Assembly: GCA_035578155.1 (NCBI GenBank)
Contig: JAPWDM010000001.1
Coordinates: 11,693,543 to 11,757,542, forward strand
Length of the DNA stretch: 64,000 nucleotides
Origin: Brachynemurus nebulosus
Taxonomy: Eukaryota; Arthropoda; Insecta; Neuroptera; Myrmeleontidae
Direction of reading: 5' to 3'
A program made the position numbers and the translations under genes. The notes beneath the pieces were generated by a model. The model was given only the letters and a program-made list of their open reading frames with translations. It did no database searches and had not been told where the DNA came from. This document shows positions 1 to 7,789 of this stretch, in pieces. Numbering within the stretch: position 1 is the stretch's first letter; every line of letters starts with the position of its first letter.

Positions 1-1313
1 TTTAAACGAAAGGTACACTACCAAGTCAAAAATGTGGGGAATACCCTAACCCAAGGGGTGGCCGCTAAATTTTGCGGGGCACTGTACCAAGCGCTAGATT
101 TTAAAACCAGACTCCGGGGTCCAGATTTCTGACCGCTACTGTACTGCCGGAAATCGAGTGTTAACTGTACCTTATGGGGATTTTTGGTATATTTAACCTT
201 GGAAAATTCCAGGAATTTTTATCAGTTTTAAAATAAACAAACAACTAATAATTAAATGTTTATTTTAGCTGAATTATGATCATATGACTCATATATGGAG
301 TTTTTTTGGTATAAGAAAGATGACGTAATGGAATATTAATGAGTTAAAAAATTGTTTAGTAAAAAATATCACCCATTGTAGGCCTCAAGCAAGAAATTAT
401 TTTTATCAGTTTTAATACTTTAACATTTAACCTACAGTGACCAATTTTTTAGTTAACTAACAAAAATTCTTGAAATTTTAACAAGTTACAAAAAATATTA
501 CTTCTTATGGTGCACAACACTTTTGAATTTGACTGTAGCACAAAACTGTTTCTATATCAAACGAAAATTATCTGAAATAATTCAGTATGTACATATGTAT
601 AGACTCTATATATTAAAGATATTTTATGTATACACTCTGTATATTGAGAATAAGAAAGAAAATTTGTATATAATTTTAATTTTTATGAATGCTAGTAAAC
701 GAATTGTATAGCCATTTATGAATAAGTATTAAATCTAATTATAAAATAATTTATAAATATTGCAAAAAATTTGTTTAATCAGCAAAATCAATGTATATCA
801 TTTTAATACTGATACATATTTATATTAGGGTATAATAGTATTGTATTTAACATTTTTAAACAGAATAAAAGTTCAATTTTTGGTTTTAAATTACTATAAA
901 CACGTCGCTTAATATAAAAATGATAACAGCATTGAGTTTTACTAAATTTTTAAGTCTGTAAAATCAAAATTTTTATAGACTAGAACATTTTGAATTTGAT
1001 ACTTTATCAATCATTAACATATATATAATATCATGTATATATAACTGGTGTATATTTAGTATTTTTAATAAATATTTTAGTATACAGGGTGTATCATGAA
1101 ATATGCTTTTCAATTAGAATAATAAATTTCATAAGATTTTTGTTAATACTCTTATTGGTTAACGAAAGAAACTGTTTGCTGTAAAAAAATAGGGGAATTC
1201 CGGGTAATAATTAAATAAAACGCACATATTTTTCTTTTTTTTTAAAATTTTATTTATAGAATATGTATACAAAAAATTAAATTGCTTAAATGTATATATT
1301 ACTAAAAATCTAT

Positions 1314-1803
1314 TTATTTTTCATATAAAATTTTTTTTAAAAGAATACAGTTTTCTAATGAGCAAATTTTATCTGAATGGATCATACAGCGTCTTGAATA
1401 ATATTCATCTCGCAGATTGGAAATCTTCGATACATCAAATATTTCCTCCAAATTCAAAATCCACGACCGGTGTTCGGTGTCATCAAACAAATTTGAAATC
1501 CATTTCTTCTTTTCACCGCCCTTGAAACTTCTTTAATATAGGTTTCAATATGGAATGAAGTTTTTTGTACGGAATAAATCCATATGACCAAGGTATCCCA
1601 TGCCAATTTCGGCAAAGCTAACGTGCAGCAACCCGTTCATATTTCTTCGGCAACTCGTTGAAATCAAACGGTGCATCGAATATAAGATGTAATATTTCAT
1701 CCGAATTTTCCGCAACGATACCAACTTCTTTAAAATAAAAAAGCTCCTTGATAGCCTTGTATATCAAGAAACGCTATTTTTTATCGCCGCTGTAGAACTG
1801 AAT
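1314..1803 (-). pseudogene. Decayed coding stretch, left arm (mirror of 5070-5559)
   Basis: This is the exact mirror of the right-arm stretch at 5070-5559, where the reading is described. It carries the same stops and the same frame break, read outward from the axis on the minus strand. Because both arms share every lesion, the decay predates the palindrome, or the second arm is an artefact of the first. Confidence 0.5.
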
Positions 1804-1936
1804 TTACTCACACAATCCACAACTTTATATAAAATAATTAAAATTGGTGAGGATAGTTAATTTGTGGGATGTATCCGAAAATGGATACTAATAGCTATTA
1901 CTAGTTGGCCATCAAATTACAAACTGTTAATAATAT

Positions 1937-2266
1937 TTAGCACATTACTGAGTACCATGTTCTTTTGACTTTAAGACCTAGTGATTTAAGGAATGCTAAA
2001 TTTTCGGGTGAAATGTGTTGTCGCTTAAAAGTTTTACGTTTAATGATCTTAGGTTTCGAAAGTCCTTTGCTAGGTTGTCTAGTGGTGGACTGCTCTGAAT
2101 TGTAAATTATCATGGTTCGAAATGCAATTGTTATACCACGAAATTGTTTTTTCAGCGAAAGAGATGTTAACTCTTTGACAACCACCGGTAAATTGACAAT
2201 ATTTTGTGTAAGTTTAACTATTTTATACCCTTTAACCATGATAATGTGTATGAGCCCTTTAACCAT
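1937..2266 (-). CDS. Unrecognised basic 109-codon frame, left arm
   Basis: The frame runs outward from the axis, divergent from the zinc-finger frame. I do not recognise the family. The first third (MVKGLIHIIMVKGYKIVKL) is generated by the 27-bp DNA repeats, so the true start may be a later Met such as the one in the segment 'TMIIY'. The C-terminal half is strongly basic (SKPKIIKRKTFKR) and ends in 'SPENLAFLKSLGLKVKRTW'. That last segment has the look of a conserved short motif; I associate similar shapes with small proteins of large DNA transposons, but I cannot verify this. There is no signal peptide or clear membrane segment. The 21-bp array lies between this frame and the zinc-finger frame, so the two could share a bidirectional control region. 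It could also be spurious, although composition and motif-like tail argue for real or recent coding. Confidence 0.45.
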   Translation of the reverse strand: MVKGLIHIIMVKGYKIVKLTQNIVNLPVVVKELTSLSLKKQFRGITIAFRTMIIYNSEQSTTRQPSKGLSKPKIIKRKTFKRQHISPENLAFLKSLGLKVKRTWYSVMC

Positions 2267-2311
2267 GATAAGCTGTATGAGCTCTTTAACTATGATAAGG
2301 TGTATGAGTCA
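2231..2311 (+). repeat. Three tandem 27-bp units, left arm
   Basis: Units start at 2231, 2258 and 2285 and read roughly TTTAACCATGATAA followed by GTGTATGAGYC. Read on the plus strand they encode FNHDNVYEP-like nonapeptides. The last unit runs directly into the first 21-bp unit through the shared sequence TGAGTCA, suggesting that the 21-bp array grew out of the end of a 27-bp unit. The mirror copy is at 4562-4642. Confidence 0.9.
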
Positions 2312-2767
2312 CTCCGGGGGCAAAATAAGTCACCCCGGGAGCAAAATGAGTCACTCCGGGAGCAAAATGAGTCACTCCGGGAGCTAAATGAGTCACTCCG
2401 GGAGCAAAATGAGTCACTCCGGGAGCTAAATGAGTCACTCCGGGAGCAAAATGAGTCACTCCGGGAGCTAAATGAGTCACTCCGGGAGCAAAATGAGTCA
2501 CTCCGGGAGCTAAATGAGTCACTCCGGGAGCAAAATGAGTCACCCCGGGAGCAAAATGAGTCACTCCGGGAGCTAAATGAGTCACCCCGGGAGCAAAATG
2601 AGTCACCTCGGGAGGAAAATGAGTCACTCCGGGAGCTAAATGAGTCACTCCGGGAGCAAAATGAGTCACTCCGGGAGCAAAATGAGTCACTCCGGGAGCA
2701 AAATGAGACACTCCGGGAGCATGTGAGTCACTCGTTGGAGTCAAATGAGTCGCTCGGTGAAGCAAAT
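2306..2767 (+). repeat. 21-bp minisatellite, 22 units with TGAGTCA (AP-1-type) sites, left arm
   Basis: There are 22 head-to-tail units of exactly 21 bp. The unit is GAGTCACTCCGGGAGCAAAAT, alternating with a CTAAAT ending. About 19 junctions spell TGAGTCA, the consensus for AP-1/GCN4 bZIP factors, and each unit holds the odd-centred palindrome CTCC-G-GGAG. A 21-bp spacing is two helical turns, so all sites lie on one face of the DNA. The plus frame reads ESLREQN/ESLRELN heptads and the minus frame reads HFAPGVT-type heptads. Both are open because 21 is divisible by 3, so openness is not evidence of coding. A coiled-coil protein of 194 codons (2204-2788) is the alternative; having only one Leu per heptad makes it a weak coil. 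The array lies just upstream of the TATA box at 2776. Confidence 0.95.
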
Positions 2768-2775
2768 GAGCTAAG

Positions 2776-2813
2776 TATATATAAGTAGAGAAGCAATAAA
2801 TCTTTGAACAGTT
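2776..2813 (+). promoter_or_regulatory. TATA box and initiator for the left-arm zinc-finger frame
   Basis: TATATATAAG lies at 2776-2785. ACAGTT, close to the arthropod initiator TCAGTY, lies at 2808-2813, about 34 bases from the TATA start to the A. The first ATG of the zinc-finger frame follows 41 bases later at 2854. The bZIP-site array ends 9 bases upstream of the TATA box, an arrangement typical of an inducible RNA polymerase II promoter. Confidence 0.55.
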
Positions 2814-2853
2814 ATTCATTTACTAGCGAACGCTTCAGACCTCCCGCTGAACG

Positions 2854-3453
2854 ATGTATAATTGTGATTTTTGTGGTAAAGCATTTACGCGAAAGTCTAA
2901 TCTTTCTAGACACTTAAATGCTCAACATAATTCGTTAAGCAATATTAATGATGGTACGATTGGAAAGAATGATAACTCACCAAGCAAATTCATATCATAT
3001 GATGCTAATAATAATAAAACACCTGCTGATATCTCTATATCTAGATTTGATGATAATGATGATGAAAATACATCTCAACTACAGCATGATATTGATTACT
3101 CTGAAGCAATCTTGAATCCGTTTGACCAAAAAAGGATAGATGCTGCAACTGAAGCCATTCAAACCAAATTTAACTCTTTGAAAAGAGGAGAAAACCGTCA
3201 TCAATCTGAAAACGAGAAAGATAGTTGGTCTAATGAAAGTAAGCAAGTAAATCACTTAACAGCAATTAATAACAATTGCAATGAAACAACCTCCTCTTCA
3301 CAACTAACTAAACTTTTAGGAACTGCTTTAGATATTATAATGTTAAAAGAGGTTCGAAACGTTGACTCGGAAAATGAAGCGAAAATTGTCAATCAGGTTA
3401 AACCAATAAGCTTAAAACGTTATATAGCTTCAAATGAAAATGAAGCTATATAA
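2854..3453 (+). CDS. C2H2 zinc-finger protein, truncated at the palindrome axis (left arm)
   Basis: This is a 199-codon frame. Residues 1-25 hold one classical C2H2 finger (YNCDFCGKAFTRKSNLSRHL, then NAQH) with C-X2-C-X12-H-X4-H spacing, so a DNA- or RNA-binding role is likely. The remainder is rich in Asn, Asp, Glu and Ser, with a moderately hydrophobic segment near 'LTKLLGTALDIIMLKE' (about residues 153-168); I recognise no other domain. The start follows a TATA/initiator promoter by 41 bases and is the first ATG of the leader. The frame crosses the axis, and its last residues are specified by the antisense of the other arm, so the natural C-terminus is missing. The right-arm copy differs only after the axis. 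It is probably a protein of the mobile element rather than a host gene. I cannot name the element family. Confidence 0.65.
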   Translation: MYNCDFCGKAFTRKSNLSRHLNAQHNSLSNINDGTIGKNDNSPSKFISYDANNNKTPADISISRFDDNDDENTSQLQHDIDYSEAILNPFDQKRIDAATEAIQTKFNSLKRGENRHQSENEKDSWSNESKQVNHLTAINNNCNETTSSSQLTKLLGTALDIIMLKEVRNVDSENEAKIVNQVKPISLKRYIASNENEAI

Positions 3454-4019
3454 CGTTTTAAGCTTATTGGTTTAACCTGATTGACAATTTTCGCTTCATT
3501 TTCCGAGTCAACGTTTCGAACCTCTTTTAACATTATAATATCTAAAGCAGTTCCTAAAAGTTTAGTTAGTTGTGAAGAGGAGGTTGTTTCATTGCAATTG
3601 TTATTAATTGCTGTTAAGTGATTTACTTGCTTACTTTCATTAGACCAACTATCTTTCTCGTTTTCAGATTGATGACGGTTTTCTCCTCTTTTCAAAGAGT
3701 TAAATTTGGTTTGAATGGCTTCAGTTGCAGCATCTATCCTTTTTTGGTCAAACGGATTCAAGATTGCTTCAGAGTAATCAATATCATGCTGTAGTTGAGA
3801 TGTATTTTCATCATCATTATCATCAAATCTAGATATAGAGATATCAGCAGGTGTTTTATTATTATTAGCATCATATGATATGAATTTGCTTGGTGAGTTA
3901 TCATTCTTTCCAATCGTACCATCATTAATATTGCTTAACGAATTATGTTGAGCATTTAAGTGTCTAGAAAGATTAGACTTTCGCGTAAATGCTTTACCAC
4001 AAAAATCACAATTATACAT
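3420..4019 (-). CDS. C2H2 zinc-finger protein, truncated at the axis (right arm)
   Basis: This is the mirror copy of 2854-3453, transcribed toward the axis from the opposite side. It has the same C2H2 finger and acidic Asn-rich tail, and after the axis ends in a different short tail (FSFEAI instead of NENEAI). The two frames are convergent and overlap by 34 bases. Transcription of either one through the axis would give an RNA able to fold on itself over kilobases. Confidence 0.65.
   Translation of the reverse strand: MYNCDFCGKAFTRKSNLSRHLNAQHNSLSNINDGTIGKNDNSPSKFISYDANNNKTPADISISRFDDNDDENTSQLQHDIDYSEAILNPFDQKRIDAATEAIQTKFNSLKRGENRHQSENEKDSWSNESKQVNHLTAINNNCNETTSSSQLTKLLGTALDIIMLKEVRNVDSENEAKIVNQVKPISLKRYIASFSFEAI
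3433..3440. other. Axis (loop) of the palindrome
   Basis: The bases AATGAAAA are the only unpaired ones between the two 3.4-kb arms. Pairing starts with CA at 3431-3432 against TG at 3441-3442. A spacer this short is unlike a gene between two inverted copies and more like a DNA hairpin closure or a template-switch junction. Confidence 0.9.
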
Positions 4020-4059
4020 CGTTCAGCGGGAGGTCTGAAGCGTTCGCTAGTAAATGAAT

Positions 4060-4097
4060 AACTGTTCAAAGATTTATTGCTTCTCTACTTATATATA
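4060..4097 (-). promoter_or_regulatory. TATA box and initiator, right arm
   Basis: This is the mirror of 2776-2813. The TATA motif occupies 4088-4097 and the initiator-like bases 4060-4065, both on the minus strand. The two arm promoters point at each other across the axis. Confidence 0.55.
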
Positions 4098-4105
4098 CTT
4101 AGCTC

Positions 4106-4567
4106 ATTTGCTTCACCGAGCGACTCATTTGACTCCAACGAGTGACTCACATGCTCCCGGAGTGTCTCATTTTGCTCCCGGAGTGACTCATTTTGCTCCC
4201 GGAGTGACTCATTTTGCTCCCGGAGTGACTCATTTAGCTCCCGGAGTGACTCATTTTCCTCCCGAGGTGACTCATTTTGCTCCCGGGGTGACTCATTTAG
4301 CTCCCGGAGTGACTCATTTTGCTCCCGGGGTGACTCATTTTGCTCCCGGAGTGACTCATTTAGCTCCCGGAGTGACTCATTTTGCTCCCGGAGTGACTCA
4401 TTTAGCTCCCGGAGTGACTCATTTTGCTCCCGGAGTGACTCATTTAGCTCCCGGAGTGACTCATTTTGCTCCCGGAGTGACTCATTTAGCTCCCGGAGTG
4501 ACTCATTTTGCTCCCGGAGTGACTCATTTTGCTCCCGGGGTGACTTATTTTGCCCCCGGAGTGACTC
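4106..4567 (-). repeat. 21-bp TGAGTCA minisatellite, right arm
   Basis: This is the mirror of 2306-2767, with the same 22 units and the same variant order. Tandem arrays mutate quickly in copy number. Identical unit order in both arms is therefore strong evidence that the arms separated very recently or are one sequence duplicated in assembly. Confidence 0.95.
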
Positions 4568-4642
4568 ATACACCTTATCATAGTTAAAGAGCTCATACAG
4601 CTTATCATGGTTAAAGGGCTCATACACATTATCATGGTTAAA
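4562..4642 (-). repeat. Three tandem 27-bp units, right arm
   Basis: This is the mirror of 2231-2311; it abuts the 21-bp array and overlaps the start of the 109-codon frame. Confidence 0.9.
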
Positions 4643-4936
4643 GGGTATAAAATAGTTAAACTTACACAAAATATTGTCAATTTACCGGTGGTTGTCAAAG
4701 AGTTAACATCTCTTTCGCTGAAAAAACAATTTCGTGGTATAACAATTGCATTTCGAACCATGATAATTTACAATTCAGAGCAGTCCACCACTAGACAACC
4801 TAGCAAAGGACTTTCGAAACCTAAGATCATTAAACGTAAAACTTTTAAGCGACAACACATTTCACCCGAAAATTTAGCATTCCTTAAATCACTAGGTCTT
4901 AAAGTCAAAAGAACATGGTACTCAGTAATGTGCTAA
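4607..4936 (+). CDS. Unrecognised basic 109-codon frame, right arm
   Basis: This is an identical mirror copy of 1937-2266, running outward from the axis. It has the same basic C-terminal half and 'SPENLAFLKSLGL' segment. Together with the convergent zinc-finger frame it gives each arm two divergent frames separated by the bZIP-site array. The family is not recognised, and the start codon is uncertain for the reason given for the left copy. Confidence 0.45.
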   Translation: MVKGLIHIIMVKGYKIVKLTQNIVNLPVVVKELTSLSLKKQFRGITIAFRTMIIYNSEQSTTRQPSKGLSKPKIIKRKTFKRQHISPENLAFLKSLGLKVKRTWYSVMC

Positions 4937-5069
4937 ATATTATTAACAGTTTGTAATTTGATGGCCAACTAGTAATAGCTATTAGTATCCATTTTCGGAT
5001 ACATCCCACAAATTAACTATCCTCACCAATTTTAATTATTTTATATAAAGTTGTGGATTGTGTGAGTAA

Positions 5070-5559
5070 ATTCAGTTCTACAGCGGCGATAAAAAATAGC
5101 GTTTCTTGATATACAAGGCTATCAAGGAGCTTTTTTATTTTAAAGAAGTTGGTATCGTTGCGGAAAATTCGGATGAAATATTACATCTTATATTCGATGC
5201 ACCGTTTGATTTCAACGAGTTGCCGAAGAAATATGAACGGGTTGCTGCACGTTAGCTTTGCCGAAATTGGCATGGGATACCTTGGTCATATGGATTTATT
5301 CCGTACAAAAAACTTCATTCCATATTGAAACCTATATTAAAGAAGTTTCAAGGGCGGTGAAAAGAAGAAATGGATTTCAAATTTGTTTGATGACACCGAA
5401 CACCGGTCGTGGATTTTGAATTTGGAGGAAATATTTGATGTATCGAAGATTTCCAATCTGCGAGATGAATATTATTCAAGACGCTGTATGATCCATTCAG
5501 ATAAAATTTGCTCATTAGAAAACTGTATTCTTTTAAAAAAAATTTTATATGAAAAATAA
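5070..5559 (+). pseudogene. Decayed coding stretch, right arm, family unknown
   Basis: A protein-like reading runs outward on the plus strand in one frame from about 5070 to 5357. It includes 'DEILHLIFDAPFDFNELPKK' and 'NWHGIPWSYGFIPYKKL', and is broken by in-frame stops at 5097-5099 and 5253-5255. Near 5340-5360 the good-looking reading moves to another frame ('HRSWILNLEEIFDVSKI') and stays open to the TAA at 5557-5559. Trp, Cys and Tyr content and codon use look like real protein rather than AT-rich noise. I do not recognise the family. It is most likely a degenerate gene of the same element that carries the zinc-finger frame. The mirror copy is at 1314-1803. Confidence 0.5.
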
Positions 5560-6872
5560 ATAGATTTTTAGTAATATATACATTTAAGCAATTTAATTTT
5601 TTGTATACATATTCTATAAATAAAATTTTAAAAAAAAAGAAAAATATGTGCGTTTTATTTAATTATTACCCGGAATTCCCCTATTTTTTTACAGCAAACA
5701 GTTTCTTTCGTTAACCAATAAGAGTATTAACAAAAATCTTATGAAATTTATTATTCTAATTGAAAAGCATATTTCATGATACACCCTGTATACTAAAATA
5801 TTTATTAAAAATACTAAATATACACCAGTTATATATACATGATATTATATATATGTTAATGATTGATAAAGTATCAAATTCAAAATGTTCTAGTCTATAA
5901 AAATTTTGATTTTACAGACTTAAAAATTTAGTAAAACTCAATGCTGTTATCATTTTTATATTAAGCGACGTGTTTATAGTAATTTAAAACCAAAAATTGA
6001 ACTTTTATTCTGTTTAAAAATGTTAAATACAATACTATTATACCCTAATATAAATATGTATCAGTATTAAAATGATATACATTGATTTTGCTGATTAAAC
6101 AAATTTTTTGCAATATTTATAAATTATTTTATAATTAGATTTAATACTTATTCATAAATGGCTATACAATTCGTTTACTAGCATTCATAAAAATTAAAAT
6201 TATATACAAATTTTCTTTCTTATTCTCAATATACAGAGTGTATACATAAAATATCTTTAATATATAGAGTCTATACATATGTACATACTGAATTATTTCA
6301 GATAATTTTCGTTTGATATAGAAACAGTTTTGTGCTACAGTCAAATTCAAAAGTGTTGTGCACCATAAGAAGTAATATTTTTTGTAACTTGTTAAAATTT
6401 CAAGAATTTTTGTTAGTTAACTAAAAAATTGGTCACTGTAGGTTAAATGTTAAAGTATTAAAACTGATAAAAATAATTTCTTGCTTGAGGCCTACAATGG
6501 GTGATATTTTTTACTAAACAATTTTTTAACTCATTAATATTCCATTACGTCATCTTTCTTATACCAAAAAAACTCCATATATGAGTCATATGATCATAAT
6601 TCAGCTAAAATAAACATTTAATTATTAGTTGTTTGTTTATTTTAAAATTGATAAAAATTCCTGGAATTTTCCAAGGTTAAATATACCAAAAATCCCCATA
6701 AGGTACAGTTAACACTCGATTTCCGGCAGTACAGTAGCGGTCAGAAATCTGGACCCCGGAGTCTGGTTTTAAAATCTAGCGCTTGGTACAGTGCCCCGCA
6801 AAATTTAGCGGCCACCCCTTGGGTTAGGGTATTCCCCACATTTTTGACTTGGTAGTGTACCTTTCGTTTAAA

Positions 6873-7290
6873 ATGACGCAATTAAGGCAAGCGCGTGTTG
6901 GGGTTAAGGTTTGCACGTACAGTACGCTTCAAAAAGTGTTCGGATACCTTTTTGGTCAGGGGGGCCCGCACTTTTGACACGGTAGTGTACCAAAAATTTA
7001 AGTACAGTACGGCGTCAAAAATTTGGGGCCACCCCCGAGTTAGGGTATTCCCCACATTTTTTGACGTGATAGTTCGTTTAAGATGACGCAATTAAGGCAA
7101 GCGCGTGTTGGGGTCAAGGTTTGCACGTACAGTACGCTTCAAAAAGTGATCGGATACCTTTTTGGTCAGGGGGGCCCGCACTTTTGACACGGTAGTGTAC
7201 CAAAAATTTAAGTACAGTACGGTGTCAAAAATTTGGGGCCACCCCCGAGTTAGGGTATTCCCCACATTTTAGACGCGGTAGTGTGCCCCA
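6873..7290 (+). repeat. Tandem 210-bp units at the outer edge of the palindrome
   Basis: Two nearly identical units start at 6873 and 7083 with ATGACGCAATTAAGGCAAGC and contain GTACAGTAC, TTTTTGGTCAGGGGGGCCCG and TTAGGGTATTCCCCACATTT. A diverged unit lies inside the arm (about 6660-6872), and weaker ones can be traced to about 7660 (GTTGGGGTCAA, TACAGTAGGACCCC). GC content is well above the surroundings. Tandem units at the ends of long inverted repeats are the hallmark of foldback-type elements. Whether the left side has the same array lies outside the window. Confidence 0.85.
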
Positions 7291-7310
7291 TCTATCAAAT
7301 TGTAACCTAA

Positions 7311-7360
7311 AATTCAGTCTGCGCATGCGTCGTGTACTTAAATTCAGTCTGCGCATGCGT
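7311..7360 (+). promoter_or_regulatory. 30-bp duplication carrying two NRF1-like sites
   Basis: AATTCAGTCTGCGCATGCGT occurs at 7311-7330 and again at 7341-7360. The core TGCGCATGCG is the palindromic NRF1 / erect-wing-type recognition sequence (consensus YGCGCAYGCGCR) with one mismatch at the end. It is a rare CG-rich island in AT-rich DNA. A promoter role is inference; no gene start is visible beside it. Confidence 0.45.
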
Positions 7361-7677
7361 TAGGTTTGGCTGGTAATGGGTTAACACAAAATGAAATTGT
7401 TATAAGTAAATTGTGATGATGCATAATGGTTTAACATAAATTAATTTGGTCGCTGGTATTGACTCACCTCTTAGGAATTTCAAGGCTAACAGTATAAGCG
7501 AGTGTTGGGGTCAAATGTCAACAACAAATTTTAAATACATGTACGTGCCAGGTCAAAGGTCAATTCATACACTAGGTACAGTAGGACCCCAAACTACACG
7601 GTTCTTAACACGGTCAAAAAAGTAGTCCGGAAAATTGGGGTTCTACGGTGCTCCCGTTCTCTTATAGCCTATCTACT

Positions 7678-7778
7678 AAAATCGTAGAAAAACACGAAAA
7701 AATTTCAATTTTTAGTTGTGTTTTTCACCTGATGATGGTGAAAAAGCCGAAAGTCGAATCGTGTTTTTCTACGATTTT
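7678..7778 (+). repeat. 20-bp inverted repeat enclosing a hammerhead-like core
   Basis: AAAATCGTAGAAAAACACGA (7678-7697) is perfectly complementary to 7759-7778. Between the arms lie CTGATGA (7729-7735) and GAAA (7749-7752), the two conserved strands of a hammerhead ribozyme core, separated by 13 bases. The stem II that would form (TGGT...AGCC) is weak and the cleavage side is not canonical. Penelope-like and other retroelements commonly carry hammerhead-type motifs, so this may be the end of such an element. Confidence 0.5.
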
Positions 7779-7789
7779 GTTGTGAAAAG

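Larger units (their letters stand above)
1..6872. repeat. Giant near-perfect palindrome (long inverted repeat), arms of 3432 bp, 8-base spacer
   Basis: Positions 1-3432 are the reverse complement of 3441-6872; mirrored positions sum to 6873. Every stretch I compared matches, and all frames in one arm recur at mirrored coordinates in the other. I found one mismatch, G at 225 against the complement of T at 6648. The unpaired axis is AATGAAAA (3433-3440). The window begins inside the left arm, so the true outer end cannot be seen; on the right the sequence continues into tandem 210-bp units. Arm identity this high means a very recent origin, gene conversion, or an assembly or read fold-back. A foldback-type element or an inverted dimer of a larger element would fit. 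Confidence 0.97.

Noticed and set aside
523..711. 62-codon frame present in both arms (mirror 6162-6350)
   Set aside because: Low-complexity Tyr/Ile/Lys-rich AT translation with no motif; conservation between arms only reflects the palindrome.
2306..2767. CRISPR array
   Set aside because: Units are contiguous 21-bp repeats with no unique spacers, in eukaryotic DNA.
2204..2788. 194-codon coiled-coil-like protein of ESLREQN heptads
   Set aside because: Not excluded, but the frame runs into the TATA box of the next gene, has only one hydrophobic residue per heptad, and is better explained as a DNA-site array.
2286..2819. Minus-strand 177-codon frame of repeated HFAPGVT heptads (and its mirror 4054-4587)
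   Set aside because: It is the antisense reading of the 21-bp minisatellite; a unit divisible by 3 without stops is open on both strands automatically.
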